A DNA stretch of 64,000 bases from Candidatus Protochlamydia sp. (GCA_013695355.1 JACDAQ010000007.1:39529-103528); one strand, 5' to 3'; shown: positions 33,564 through 43,544, numbered from the stretch's first letter. A program made the numbers and translations. The notes: a model not told the origin generated them from the sequence alone.

Positions 33564-36500
33564 TCAAAGATTATTTCCTTTAATTGGATCTTTCAAGAAG
33601 AGAGCACAAAGAGCGGGTAATACAAAAAGAGTTAAAAGTGTAGAACTTATGATTCCTCCAATGACCACGGTAGCTAGAGGCCTTTGCACTTCTGCTCCGG
33701 TCCCAGTTGAAAGGGCCATAGGAATAAAGCCTAAAGAAGCGACTAATGCTGTCATTAGAACGGGTCTTAGTCGAGTAAGAGCTCCCTCTATAATTGCTTC
33801 ATTTTTAGATAACCCTTGTTTGATTAGTTGAATAATATAATTCAACATGACATGGCCATTAAGAACAGCAATACCGGATAATGCTATAAAGCCCACGGCA
33901 GCTGAAATGGAAAATGGTAAGCCACGCAGCCACAGAGAAATAACGCCACCTGTGATGGCAAAGGGAACTCCGCTAAAAACTAATAGGGCAGGTGTAATAG
34001 CTTGGAATGCAGTGTAAAGCAAAAATAAAATGGTGGCAAAGCATAACGGCACAAGAAAGTAGAGCTGCCTTCTTGCCGACAATAGATTTTCAAATTGCCC
34101 TCCCCAATCGATCCAATAGCCAGCTGGCAATTTAATTTGCCTATCTATTTTCTCTTTTGCCTCTTCTACAAATGATCCAACATCTCTTCCTCTTACATTC
34201 GTTTGGACGATCAGTACTCGTTTTCCATTTTCCCTTCTAATTTCATTCATTCCTTCAGTCAATTCTAGATTGGCCACTTCTTTTAAGGGGATGGAAGCAT
34301 AATTTGTTTTAGAGGGAAGAGTGATAGGCAAGTTCTCTAAGGCTGCAATATCCTGTCTAATATTTTCTGGAAGCTTAATTACGATATCAAAGCGCCTGTC
34401 GCCTTCAAAAATAACGCCAGCTTTACCGCCCCCTATTGCAACTGAAATCAAATCCGTTAAATCTTTTCTATTTAATCCAAGCCGGTTCATCTCATCTTCT
34501 TTGATTGTAATATCAAGAAGAGGCTGTCCCTGTGTCTGAGCAATTTTTAAATCAGCGCTGCCTGGAATTCTTCGTATAATTTTAGCGATCCGATTAGCTA
34601 TTTCATCCAAAGCAACATAATCATCTCCATAAACTTTGATTGCCAAATCTCCTCGAATCCCTGCGATGAGCTCATTAAATCGCATTTGGATGGGTTGCAT
34701 AAACTCGTAATGATTGCCAGGCAAGTTTTCTAACGTTGTTTTGATCCGTGAAATAAAATCATTTTTTGTCAGTTTAGGGTCAGGCCACTGAGCTTGGGGT
34801 TTAAGAATGATGAAAGTATCAGAAACATTGGGAGGCATTGTATCAAAAGCAATGTCTGCTGTTCCTGTTTTCGAAAAGACATAGTCCACCTCAGGTTCTT
34901 GCATAAGAACTTTTTCAAGTGTCAATTGCATTTGATTAGACTGATTGAGAGATGTACTTGGAATACGCATCGCATGCATGGCAATATCTTTTTCATCTAA
35001 AGTGGGAATAAATTCTTGTCCAAGCGTTTTGAAAATTAAAAAAGAAATGAGAACCAGCAGGGTTGAAGAGGCTGTGAGGAGAGAGGGATAATGCAGGGAT
35101 TTTTCAAGCATCGGGCGATATAAAGACTTAGCTGCGTGGATAATCACATTTTCTTTCTCTGCGACATGGGTAGAAACGAATGATGCAATCATGGCCGGTA
35201 CAAAAGTTAAAGATAAAATAAAGGCGGCAATTAAAGCAAAAATCACTGTTACAGCCATTGGATAAAACATTTTTCCTTCAATCCCAGCCAGCATTAAGAT
35301 AGGAAAGTAGACGATCATAATAATGATTTGTCCATAAACAGTCGGTTGGAGCATTTCCTTGGAAGCAAGGGCGATTTCTTCTAAACGTTCATTTTCGGAG
35401 AGTTGGTTTCCAAGGGTGCGCTGCTTTTCTGAAATCCGTCTTAAACAATTTTCAGCAATAATGACGGCTCCGTCCACAATCAATCCAAAATCCAAAGCTC
35501 CCAGGCTCATTAAATTACCGCTAATTCCAAATTTGAACATCCCAATTGCTGCCAGGAGCATAGATAGGGGGATCACCAATGCAACGATAAAAGCTGTTCT
35601 TAAATTATTGAGGAGTAAAAAGATAATTAATATAACAAGCAACGCTCCCTCAGATAAATTTGTTACGACCGTTTGAATGGTCGCATCGACAAGTTTAGTA
35701 CGATTGATAGCTGTTGTAATTTCAATATCGGGAGGAAGAGATTGATTAATTTGTTTAATTTTTTCATCAACAGCCGCAGAAACAGTGCGGCTGTTGGCTC
35801 CAATTAACATCAGTGCGGTACCTACAACAGATTCTTGGCCATTTCGGCTTGCACTTCCTGTGCGCATATTTTGACCAATTCCAATTTCAGCAACATCTCC
35901 GATTCGAATGGGAATGCCTTCTTTTGTGGTAATCACAATTTGACTTAGTTGATCTGGATGTTTAATACGAGTATCGGCTCTTACCAGATAAGCTTCCTGC
36001 TTTTGTTCAACATAGCCTGCGCCAATACTTGAATTATTACTTTCTAAAGTATGTAAAAGATCGGAAAAAGTGATCCCGCGAGCAAGCATTTTTTGTGGGT
36101 CGGGCAGAATATGGTATTCTCTGACATAGCCACCTATTGAATCCACATCGGCAAGATTGGGAGTTGATTTAAGACGGGGCCTGATTATCCAATCCTGGAT
36201 TGTACGCAAGTAGGAGGCTAGTTCAACTTCTGTTTTTAATCGAAGACCTTCGGGAGTTAAATAGGACCCATTGCTTTGCCAACCTATTTCACCCTCTTTA
36301 ATGTCTGCCCCCTCTCCCTTTGGATGCTTGTAATTCACTGACCACATATAAACTTCGCCAAGTCCGGTTGAAATGGGTCCCAGTCTAATTTCAACATTGG
36401 CAGGGAAAAACTCCTTAGCCTCGCCTAATTTCTCGTTGATTTGTTGACGGGCAAAGTAAACATTGACGTCATCATTAAAAATCGCCGTGATCTGTGCAAA

Positions 36501-36767
36501 GCCATTGCGGGAAAGCGAACGTGTCATTTCGAGGCCGGGTATACTTGCAAGAACATTTTCAATAGGATAGGTGACCTGCTTTTCTATGTCATAGGGAGAA
36601 AGGCCAGAAGCCAGTGCATTAATTTGAACTTGGTTATTGGTGATATCAGGGACTATATCAATAGGCAGGTTTTTTAAAGTATATACGCCATATGATGCCG
36701 CTAATAATGTAAGTAAGATGATAAATACACGGTTATAAATGGAAAAGCGTAAGATTTTTTCGATCAT
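33564..36767 (-). CDS. czcA: Heavy-metal RND efflux pump CzcA/CusA family, divalent-metal type
   Basis: The inner-membrane proton/metal antiporter of a tripartite efflux system, 1067 residues, with two large periplasmic loops and 12 expected helices. In transmembrane helix 4 the sequence LDFGLIVDGAVIIAENCLRR carries Asp426, Asp432 and Glu439, the DFG-x3-DG-x5-E arrangement of Czc/Cnr-type divalent cation (Zn, Co, Ni, Cd) pumps rather than the Cu/Ag-type CusA motif. It is the last gene of the operon, 19 bases after czcB. Substrate is inferred from that motif. Confidence 0.93.
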   Translation of the reverse strand: MIEKILRFSIYNRVFIILLTLLAASYGVYTLKNLPIDIVPDITNNQVQINALASGLSPYDIEKQVTYPIENVLASIPGLEMTRSLSRNGFAQITAIFNDDVNVYFARQQINEKLGEAKEFFPANVEIRLGPISTGLGEVYMWSVNYKHPKGEGADIKEGEIGWQSNGSYLTPEGLRLKTEVELASYLRTIQDWIIRPRLKSTPNLADVDSIGGYVREYHILPDPQKMLARGITFSDLLHTLESNNSSIGAGYVEQKQEAYLVRADTRIKHPDQLSQIVITTKEGIPIRIGDVAEIGIGQNMRTGSASRNGQESVVGTALMLIGANSRTVSAAVDEKIKQINQSLPPDIEITTAINRTKLVDATIQTVVTNLSEGALLVILIIFLLLNNLRTAFIVALVIPLSMLLAAIGMFKFGISGNLMSLGALDFGLIVDGAVIIAENCLRRISEKQRTLGNQLSENERLEEIALASKEMLQPTVYGQIIIMIVYFPILMLAGIEGKMFYPMAVTVIFALIAAFILSLTFVPAMIASFVSTHVAEKENVIIHAAKSLYRPMLEKSLHYPSLLTASSTLLVLISFLIFKTLGQEFIPTLDEKDIAMHAMRIPSTSLNQSNQMQLTLEKVLMQEPEVDYVFSKTGTADIAFDTMPPNVSDTFIILKPQAQWPDPKLTKNDFISRIKTTLENLPGNHYEFMQPIQMRFNELIAGIRGDLAIKVYGDDYVALDEIANRIAKIIRRIPGSADLKIAQTQGQPLLDITIKEDEMNRLGLNRKDLTDLISVAIGGGKAGVIFEGDRRFDIVIKLPENIRQDIAALENLPITLPSKTNYASIPLKEVANLELTEGMNEIRRENGKRVLIVQTNVRGRDVGSFVEEAKEKIDRQIKLPAGYWIDWGGQFENLLSARRQLYFLVPLCFATILFLLYTAFQAITPALLVFSGVPFAITGGVISLWLRGLPFSISAAVGFIALSGIAVLNGHVMLNYIIQLIKQGLSKNEAIIEGALTRLRPVLMTALVASLGFIPMALSTGTGAEVQRPLATVVIGGIISSTLLTLFVLPALCALFLKDPIKGNNL

Positions 36768-36786
36768 ATGTTATTAACTCAGGTTA

Positions 36787-38031
36787 TTAATGGGTATGGC
36801 TATGTTCAGCTTCTGCCTTTTCAAGATCTGCTTTTAATAAAAATGCATTTTTAGAAGCGTACTGTTCCCCTTTTTGTAAACCAGATAAGACCTCTACATT
36901 GTTCCCATCCCGTCGGCCTGTTTTAATTAGTTTGGGCGTAAAAGCTCCCTGTTCAAAGGCAAAGATAACATCTTGCCCTTTAACCTTTTGAATTGCATCG
37001 ATAGGGACAACAATAGGTACGGTTTCAGCTTCTTTTTGAATAATGGCAGTGACGAATTTTCCAGGGGTCCATTGTCTCGAATGATTTTCAATATTTGCTA
37101 ATACAATCGCATTTCTCGTTTGTTCATTAATCATTGGCTCAACATGAAAAATAGTCGTCTTGATTTTTGTCCCATCCGCAGCAGAAATTTCAATGGCTTG
37201 TCCTGGCTTGATAAAGGGAAAATTGCCTGGATTGACGCTAAATTCAGCCCTTACACGGCTAAAATTAGCTATTGTAAAAGCTTTATGTTTATCATCGATT
37301 AGTTCACCCATTGTCAAATCTCTTTGAATGACAATTCCTTCAAAAGGAGCCCGCATTTCATAAAATCTATTCGCTTGTCCATTTGATTGGGAAATGTGAT
37401 CAATTTCCCGGTCCTCAAGCCCTAAAGCATATAATTTTTGTTTACTTAATTCAATGTCGATCGCAGCTTCCTCAACGGCAGATTGGGCCTGTAGATAATC
37501 TTGTTCAGGAGAAATTTGCCTTAAGCCTTCCTCCCTATGAAATAAATTTTGCCTTAGCCTTAATTTTTTTAAAGCAGCCAAATAATTAGACTGAGCTTCG
37601 GCCATTTCTTTACTTTCAATTACAGCTAACACTTCCCCAGCTTTAACAGGATCACTAGTCTCTTTTGTAATCCTTTTTACACTACCCCCGATCTTTGGAA
37701 TAATGTAGGCGAGGTGATTAGGATGGATCAAAATGCGGCCAGGCGCCCGAATGATATTTTGAATAGAGCCTGGCGCTGCGGATTGAATATGCACGTCCGC
37801 TGCTTTTATTTTTTCTTTTGTCCAAAGAATTTTACCATCCTGTTCTTCATGATCTTCCTCTTCTCCATGTTCCCCCTCTGCATGTTGCCCATGCTTGTGA
37901 GAATGCCCTTTTTCTTCATGAGGATGATCATGGGAAAAATGTTCATGACCTTTCTTATAAATGATGTAACTTACTCCGCTCAATGCAACAATAGCCACTA
38001 AAGCAAACACTATTTTATAGGCCATATTCAA
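36787..38031 (-). CDS. czcB: Periplasmic adaptor (membrane fusion protein) CzcB, His-rich
   Basis: This 414-residue adaptor has one N-terminal membrane anchor (IVFALVAIVALSGVSYIIY) followed by a His/Glu-rich stretch (HEHFSHDHPHEEKGHSHKHG) likely to bind metal. After that come the usual lipoyl, hairpin and barrel regions (AGEVLAVIESKEMAEAQSNY, MRAPFEGIVIQRDLTMGELI). The C-terminus ends EHSHTH. It links the inner pump CzcA to the outer-membrane channel CzcC, 14 bases after the small His-rich gene. Confidence 0.93.
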   Translation of the reverse strand: MNMAYKIVFALVAIVALSGVSYIIYKKGHEHFSHDHPHEEKGHSHKHGQHAEGEHGEEEDHEEQDGKILWTKEKIKAADVHIQSAAPGSIQNIIRAPGRILIHPNHLAYIIPKIGGSVKRITKETSDPVKAGEVLAVIESKEMAEAQSNYLAALKKLRLRQNLFHREEGLRQISPEQDYLQAQSAVEEAAIDIELSKQKLYALGLEDREIDHISQSNGQANRFYEMRAPFEGIVIQRDLTMGELIDDKHKAFTIANFSRVRAEFSVNPGNFPFIKPGQAIEISAADGTKIKTTIFHVEPMINEQTRNAIVLANIENHSRQWTPGKFVTAIIQKEAETVPIVVPIDAIQKVKGQDVIFAFEQGAFTPKLIKTGRRDGNNVEVLSGLQKGEQYASKNAFLLKADLEKAEAEHSHTH

Positions 38032-38045
38032 CGCTCCTGACTTAA

Positions 38046-38189
38046 TTAAATATGTTCGCCATGGGGTCCATGCGGATGATTACTTTCATCATGAGAATGG
38101 GTATGAGGTTTAGTTTCATCATAAATAATATAAATTATGCTAGCTAAAGCAATAAGAGCTAATAATATCAACCAAATTTTACTATTCAT
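38046..38189 (-). CDS. 47-residue membrane-anchored His-rich small protein in the czc operon
   Basis: The ATG (minus strand, 38189-38187) opens a frame of 47 residues: an N-terminal hydrophobic helix (IWLILLALIALASIIYIIY), then a tail with seven His in DETKPHTHSHDESNHPHG. It overlaps the end of czcC by eight bases and lies 14 bases before czcB, so it is in the operon. The tail resembles the His-rich segment of CzcB and suggests metal binding at the periplasmic face. I know of no named family for it. Confidence 0.7.
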   Translation of the reverse strand: MNSKIWLILLALIALASIIYIIYDETKPHTHSHDESNHPHGPHGEHI

Positions 38190-39453
38190 CGTCTTGTTCC
38201 TTGCAAAGCTGATCTCCTATCCATCTTTGCAACTCAGCTTTTTTGAGATGATAGACGGTTAAGATATTTAGGTACTGTTCTTGGATTTCAAATAACGTTT
38301 TTTGGGCGTCTAATAAATCTAAATATTGAAGCTTGCCTTTTTGATAGCCTTCTTGGGTTAAATTGAGTGTTTCTATCGCCTCAGTTAATACGCTATTTTG
38401 AATTAATTCTGCCTTATCAAAAGAGGCCACTAATTGTTCATAGATAATAGCGATCTTTTCTCTCAAACGGCGTAATATCTCTTCTTTTTTTGAAACTGAT
38501 TGATTAATTTCTAAACGGGCTTTTGAGATATTGCCCTGATTTTGATTAAAAATTGGAATGGGAATTTGAGCTTCAATAACAAAAGCGTAATCATCCGTTT
38601 CATTATGTTGGCGATATCCGCCTCTAAGAGTTACATCTGGAATACGATTTGCTTTTTGCAATTTTAGATGGTAAGAAGCGGCAAAAATTTCCTGTTCGGA
38701 CTTGGCAACATCTGGGGAATCGAAAAGTCCTGGTGCAAGATCTTCAAGAGAAGAGGGGCTTTCATATTCGAAGAAATTAAAAAAAAGAGCTTCAAAGTCT
38801 GGGCGGGTGTTTCCCCACATAGATGAAAGTTTTTTTTTTGCTTGTGCGAGTTGTGAAACGGCCTCTCTTAAGCTAACTTCTGCAGATTTAAAATGGATTT
38901 GGGATCTGCGCCGTTGAATAGGAGAAACTTTACCTGCTTTAACTTGAGCTTCGACGATCCCCAGTGTTTTTTCGAAAAGGGCTAGCCTCTCCCTTGCTAT
39001 CTTGAGTTTTTCTTGATATTGATAAGTTTCAATAAAAGCAGCTACCAATTCATAGCGTAAATTTTGTTTGGTAATCTCCGCTTCCCAGTAAGCTACTCCT
39101 GTTTGCGTGGCTGCAAAGTTTCTTCTGGCCCGCCTTTTACCGCCAAGTTCTATCGTTTGCCATAAGCTGTAAGTTATCTGAGCCGCATCCCAGCCTTGAT
39201 AGGGGCCTGACCCCCAAATATTTTCCACTTCTAGATCTGCGATGGGATTTGGTCTTAGGGAGGCTTGCTTTTTTTCAGCATTTTTAATTCTAATTTCCGT
39301 GTGGGCTATATCTAAGGAAGGAGCATAAGCCAGCGTGCGTTGCCAGGCAGTTTCTAAATTGATAACTTGGCCATCACATGTTCCTTCGACGCCATATGCA
39401 AAATGCATCCAGCCAAGACAAAAGAAAAATGCGGCTAAACTTTTTTGAAACAT
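38182..39453 (-). CDS. czcC: Outer-membrane efflux channel, CzcC/TolC family
   Basis: The outer-membrane component of the metal efflux system, 423 residues. It has a signal peptide (SLAAFFFCLGWMHFAYG), then the repeated coiled-coil helices of the OEP family (LARERLALFEKTLGIVEAQV, LRQKEEILRRLREKIAIIYE-type). It is the first gene of the operon, overlapping the small His-rich gene. A decayed copy of a fragment of this gene is at 42975-43163. Confidence 0.92.
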   Translation of the reverse strand: MFQKSLAAFFFCLGWMHFAYGVEGTCDGQVINLETAWQRTLAYAPSLDIAHTEIRIKNAEKKQASLRPNPIADLEVENIWGSGPYQGWDAAQITYSLWQTIELGGKRRARRNFAATQTGVAYWEAEITKQNLRYELVAAFIETYQYQEKLKIARERLALFEKTLGIVEAQVKAGKVSPIQRRRSQIHFKSAEVSLREAVSQLAQAKKKLSSMWGNTRPDFEALFFNFFEYESPSSLEDLAPGLFDSPDVAKSEQEIFAASYHLKLQKANRIPDVTLRGGYRQHNETDDYAFVIEAQIPIPIFNQNQGNISKARLEINQSVSKKEEILRRLREKIAIIYEQLVASFDKAELIQNSVLTEAIETLNLTQEGYQKGKLQYLDLLDAQKTLFEIQEQYLNILTVYHLKKAELQRWIGDQLCKEQDDE

Positions 39454-39750
39454 AACAAAATTGGGTTAATAAATGACTCAGTAGATATTTTTAACTTTGT
39501 CTATTAGTCATTTTTTGAAAAATGTAAATACCATCGAATAGGTATATATAGCAAAGAAAAAATCAAGAAGGCTTTGTCAATTCATTGTAGCAGCAAAGCA
39601 TCCTGATCATTGATAATGAACAGGTTCTAAGAGAGCTTACCGCTTAAATAACCTTGAAACTTAATGTCTAATTTAATAGAAAATGGGATAAGCTTGACAA
39701 TTTTATGTCGAGAAGTAAGGTGGAGGAGGAGGATAACGATAGGCACGGTT
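39454..39750. other. Spacer upstream of czcC with a repeat-element fragment
   Basis: Contains a part-copy (39586-39631) of the palindromic element seen in full at 61011-61179 and a sequence block (about 39499-39690) that recurs in decayed form at 43176-43340. The czc promoter must be here, but no convincing hexamers or operator were found. Confidence 0.4.
39586..39631. repeat. Fragment of the GAACCTGTTC palindromic element
   Basis: TTGTAGCAGCAAAGCATCCTG followed by a GAACAGGTTCTAAG end matches one end of the 169-bp element at 61011-61179, with substitutions in the middle (CATTGATAAT instead of CATAGATATT). The other end is missing. The equivalent decayed sequence at 43176-43340 lacks it. Confidence 0.8.
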
Positions 39751-42723
39751 TCAGCTTGTTTGATTGATTGATTGTTCTAGTCCACTTAAGAGAGAGAAGA
39801 CGAGTAGCTTGTTAATGGGCTTTAACTGTGTTGTCGTATGCAGTCTCAATGCACTGGATGAAACATGGTCCTTAACTATATTAACTGCAGTCGTATCACT
39901 GGCCTTCCCACCACCCCATAATAGACTCTTCCAACTATCTTCGCCCGGAGTATAATCATCAACGGATTGGGTAATATTTCTTTCAGCTACGTCACGAAGC
40001 TTACCTCTTACCCTTAGTTTTACTTCTTCTGAATCTTCATTTTTTGGCTCAATTTCTGGTGCAGGTTCAACAAAAGAATTTGTTAAAGCTTGAAGCCCAG
40101 TAATTATCGCCTTGTTATCAAACGCCATCGCCATCTCATTCACCTTACTCTCTATAGCTAACTGCCCACTTCTTGCAGCCTCGTCACTTTTTCCCATCCA
40201 ATCAGCGACCTTGCTACCAATTAAAGCTGTTTGGGGCATGCCCAAGCTTAATAGATCAATTCCCAAATCCTTATAAACTTTGGTCATTTCCGGGTGATTT
40301 ATATTCTGAGTTTTCTCTGTATTACTTAATGTAGTGGCTAGTTCATTGTCACTTGGCGAATGATACATCGAAGCCTTTTCCAATTTAATCTTATTTTTTA
40401 ACTGATCTATCATACCCTCTTGGGTTCTAATTTCATCATGAGTATTTTTCATTTGGTCTAGTATTTCATCTTTTTGCTTTGTAAGACTTTCAGCTTCGGT
40501 ATAGTTAGGTCCAGACAACCATCCTGGCGTAAGTTGATACTCAATGTTTTGGTTTAACAATTCAATTTTTTTTCCATCCGCATCTAGCTTAAGCTTTAAT
40601 TGATCAGTTTTAGTCTCAATTCCTCTAATACTTGACTCGGTCATACTTACTCTTATATCTATGATTTTCTCTTTAAGTTTTTCGTCAACAAGGGAATGTT
40701 TTTTCTGAATATTTTCAATTTTTGTTAAATTTTTCAAAATCGGAACTACATTAGTCTTTGAATCATATATATAACCTTTAGAACTGCTAATCAATTGATC
40801 GATTTCGCTTTCTAATTTATTAATTTCTTTTTTAGCCTCACTTTTAACTTTTGCTTCATCCAGCGCCTCCAGCTGTCCATCAAGAACAGATTCCATAAGT
40901 ATATTTAAGGTATTGGGATCCGTATAAGCTTCAATCTGATCTTTCAATACTTTAGCAAAAGCATCCACTATAACCTCTTTGATAGATTGCCCCATGCCTA
41001 CCTTTACAAGTTTTTCTTTAACCATCCCAATGGGAATGCCATTAGGAAAAATAACCTTATCTATAATCACACCTGCAAAATTTTGTAAGGCATTAAATTC
41101 TAGATTTTCACTTGCCTGATTTAACTTTTTTTCAATTGTTACGGCTATCTTGTCATGGGCCTCAATATCTTTAAGCAAGTTATCAAAGTCTTCTCCAATC
41201 TCTCCCTTAGCATTCATTTGTCCCTTTTGTTCTAGCGCCCCTTTATAAAAATCTACGAGCCCGCTTTCTTCTTCGCTAAGTTCTGGAAGAGCCATAAATT
41301 GTGAAGAGTCGAACATCCCCTTCATAATCAGGTAGCTTTGAACACCAACAGGATATTCTTCAAAGTTTGGATGCTGATCTACTAATCCATTTCTTGCCTC
41401 TGCGAGGTTTTTATAATGCTCACCCATAGCTGAAAAAATATTATTTTGTGTAATCGGAATAAACTTTCCAACTTTATCGTTGGCTAACTCTTTTGTAAGG
41501 TCTCCTACAATAATTTTTAGTGAAGCTTTCTCTTGTTCCAATTTTTGGAGAGACTCTTTATTTTTAGTTAGTTCCATTTCTTTTAATGGATCACCGCTTT
41601 TGCTAGTCTCACCCTTCTCTACACTGACTTCCAGGGTTTTAATCTCTTTTTCGACTTCGTGAAGACGTTGGACCTTCTGTTTTTCATCCGTCCCCAAATT
41701 TTCTAACATTGTATGTCCAACGTTATCTGCAACCATATTATCCTGAACAAAGCCGACGATATTACTCACCGCAGTTTCCACAAGAGCTTCAGCATCAATT
41801 ACTTTATCAATAACCTTCTTTACCACACTTTGTGAAATCTCTGGAACGGATAGAGCATTTATCGCCGTGGCAACAATCACTGTATTAACAGCGGATGCCA
41901 GATTAGCAGTTTCTTCTTTAACCTGGCCCTCTTCTTCTTTTTTGGCCTCAACAACATCCTGCTTAACAGTTTCAAGATTATCTTTAAATTTTTCCGTCTC
42001 CCGAATAGTAATTTCTTCCATCTTCTTTATATCTTTTGAGTCTATATTCTGAAAAATGGATGGAGGATGAAGAGAAGGTTCATTATTTTTAGATTTCAAA
42101 GCATTTGGAGCTGCTTGTTTTAGACGTTCCAGTCGATAACCCTTTCCATGGGTTTCTCCTGAGACATTAAAGCTTTCAGATGTAAAATTTCCCTCTTTGA
42201 GAGCAAGCTTTATTTTACTATTGTCTAACCATACTCCGCTGGTGAAAAAAGTTTTGAGCCGACTAAATGTGACTCCATCGAATTTATCAGGCGGACTACC
42301 TTTATAAGCATTTGCAAGCTCGCGGCAGGTGACACTCTTATTTTGCCCCCCGGTTTTCACATTTACCTTCTGTTGCATCAACGAATCATAGGTAATTTCG
42401 GGGATTTTACCAAGACTAGGCTCCTTATGGGACCCAACCGTAAAAGACCCAACACTATTAAGAGCTGTGCCTCTTAATTTCTCTGAATCAAAATTATCTG
42501 TTGATGGCGCTAAATTCTGTGAAACGGGAATAGCTTTGTTGTTACCAATTACGACTTCTTGCAGCATTACTTTAGTATTGGACTCTGTTGCTGCGTTTAT
42601 TATTGAAGGAGAATTTGAATTAGAAATTTCTATCTTAGATTGCAAGCCTTTAGGCTCAGATTGCAAGACTTGGGTTTCATGGCTGCTTTCCTGAATATTA
42701 GTATTTCCGGAAATGCTATTCAT
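39751..42723 (-). CDS. Large coiled-coil protein, unrecognised (effector candidate)
   Basis: A 990-residue protein with no signal peptide. Low-complexity N-terminus rich in Ser, Asn and Gln, then a long region of Glu/Lys coiled-coil segments (about residues 220-780) with EIKTLEVSVEKGE, KKEINKLESEIDQL, and LDADGKKIELLNQNI. There are a few uncharged helices (TVIVATAINALSVPEISQSV) and the C-terminus ends LLSGLEQSINQTS. I do not recognise it. The size, coiled coils and lack of a homologous housekeeping role fit secreted effectors of intracellular bacteria, but there is no positive evidence of secretion. Confidence 0.6.
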   Translation of the reverse strand: MNSISGNTNIQESSHETQVLQSEPKGLQSKIEISNSNSPSIINAATESNTKVMLQEVVIGNNKAIPVSQNLAPSTDNFDSEKLRGTALNSVGSFTVGSHKEPSLGKIPEITYDSLMQQKVNVKTGGQNKSVTCRELANAYKGSPPDKFDGVTFSRLKTFFTSGVWLDNSKIKLALKEGNFTSESFNVSGETHGKGYRLERLKQAAPNALKSKNNEPSLHPPSIFQNIDSKDIKKMEEITIRETEKFKDNLETVKQDVVEAKKEEEGQVKEETANLASAVNTVIVATAINALSVPEISQSVVKKVIDKVIDAEALVETAVSNIVGFVQDNMVADNVGHTMLENLGTDEKQKVQRLHEVEKEIKTLEVSVEKGETSKSGDPLKEMELTKNKESLQKLEQEKASLKIIVGDLTKELANDKVGKFIPITQNNIFSAMGEHYKNLAEARNGLVDQHPNFEEYPVGVQSYLIMKGMFDSSQFMALPELSEEESGLVDFYKGALEQKGQMNAKGEIGEDFDNLLKDIEAHDKIAVTIEKKLNQASENLEFNALQNFAGVIIDKVIFPNGIPIGMVKEKLVKVGMGQSIKEVIVDAFAKVLKDQIEAYTDPNTLNILMESVLDGQLEALDEAKVKSEAKKEINKLESEIDQLISSSKGYIYDSKTNVVPILKNLTKIENIQKKHSLVDEKLKEKIIDIRVSMTESSIRGIETKTDQLKLKLDADGKKIELLNQNIEYQLTPGWLSGPNYTEAESLTKQKDEILDQMKNTHDEIRTQEGMIDQLKNKIKLEKASMYHSPSDNELATTLSNTEKTQNINHPEMTKVYKDLGIDLLSLGMPQTALIGSKVADWMGKSDEAARSGQLAIESKVNEMAMAFDNKAIITGLQALTNSFVEPAPEIEPKNEDSEEVKLRVRGKLRDVAERNITQSVDDYTPGEDSWKSLLWGGGKASDTTAVNIVKDHVSSSALRLHTTTQLKPINKLLVFSLLSGLEQSINQTS

Positions 42724-43390
42724 TTATGAAATCCTTTTTATATTTAATAATTAAACATAATCGATTTACTTTATTATAAACGATTATACAATTAAAAGGA
42801 TTTGTTATAATTTATATTAGAAAAATAAACAAAGGATGCGATTTTCATAAAAAATATAATGAAAAAGTGTGGAGGTCGCTTTCATTTGGGGCATTAATTG
42901 CTCTTCTATAAAGTTCAAAGCAACTTCGTAAAGGTCAATAAGCTTATACTTTCTTTGCAAACTTTACATCGTGTGAAGCGACAAAAGTTCGGACTTGGCA
43001 AGGTCAGGCGTATCGAAAAGTCCTAGTGCAATATCGGCAAGAGAAAAAGGCTTTCATAATTGAAGAAATCAAAAACAATAGCTTGAAAATCTAGGCAGGC
43101 ATTTCCGCAAGATAAGAAATTTTTTTTCTTAGCCTGTGAGAACTGGAAACGGCCTTTCATAATATTTTTAATTCTGCCATTAGTCATTTTTTGAAAGAAT
43201 AGTGAATTCTCGAGTAGGTCAAAAGCAAAGAAAAAATAACAAAAGACATTTTCTCGTTCTATATAGCAGTCAAGTGGATTTACCGCACAAATAACCTTAA
43301 AAAGTATGCCTCGTCCAATAGAAAAGAATTTGATAAAATAGAAGGGATATAAATTTAATTTTTATCCTGCTAGAATGTAGGAAAGTAAAG
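42724..43390. other. Gene-free spacer with decayed czcC-region duplicate
   Basis: Upstream of the coiled-coil gene. From about 42975 it holds a decayed czcC fragment, and from 43176 a decayed copy of the czcC 5' spacer (shared TTAGTCATTTTTTGAAA and AGCAAAGAAAAAAT). Nothing else can be supported. Confidence 0.6.
42975..43163 (-). pseudogene. Decayed fragment of a czcC-like gene
   Basis: Line-by-line similarity to the czcC coding region at about 38680-38890, including TTCGGACTTGGCAA, ATCGAAAAGTCCT and ACGGCCT blocks, with indels and stops. The rest of the gene is deleted, but the spacer of czcC follows at 43176. A duplicated efflux locus has decayed here. Confidence 0.7.
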
Positions 43391-43480
43391 TGGCGGAGGG
43401 GGTGGGATTCGAACCCACGGTACGTTTTCACGCACACACGCTTTCCAGGCGTGCTCCTTAAGCCGCTCGGACACCCTTCC
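43391..43480 (-). tRNA. tRNA-Ser (anticodon GGA)
   Basis: The minus strand gives a full type II tRNA with long variable arm, anticodon loop CTGGAAA, T arm GTTCGAAT in GTGGG/CCCAC and encoded CCA. GGAAGGG pairs with CCCCTCC in the acceptor stem except for an A-C mismatch at position 4. It reads UCC/UCU. It lies 65 bases downstream of dnaB on the same strand. Confidence 0.93.
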
Positions 43481-43544
43481 AGAGAAGCAGAAAGCTTAAA
43501 TAAACTCCCTTTTAGTTGCAAGTAAAAATACTTTTGACCGTATA

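Noticed and set aside
33564..36767. Calling the RND pump a Cu/Ag exporter (CusA)
   Set aside because: The helix-4 motif DFG-x3-DG-x5-E is of the divalent Czc/Cnr type.
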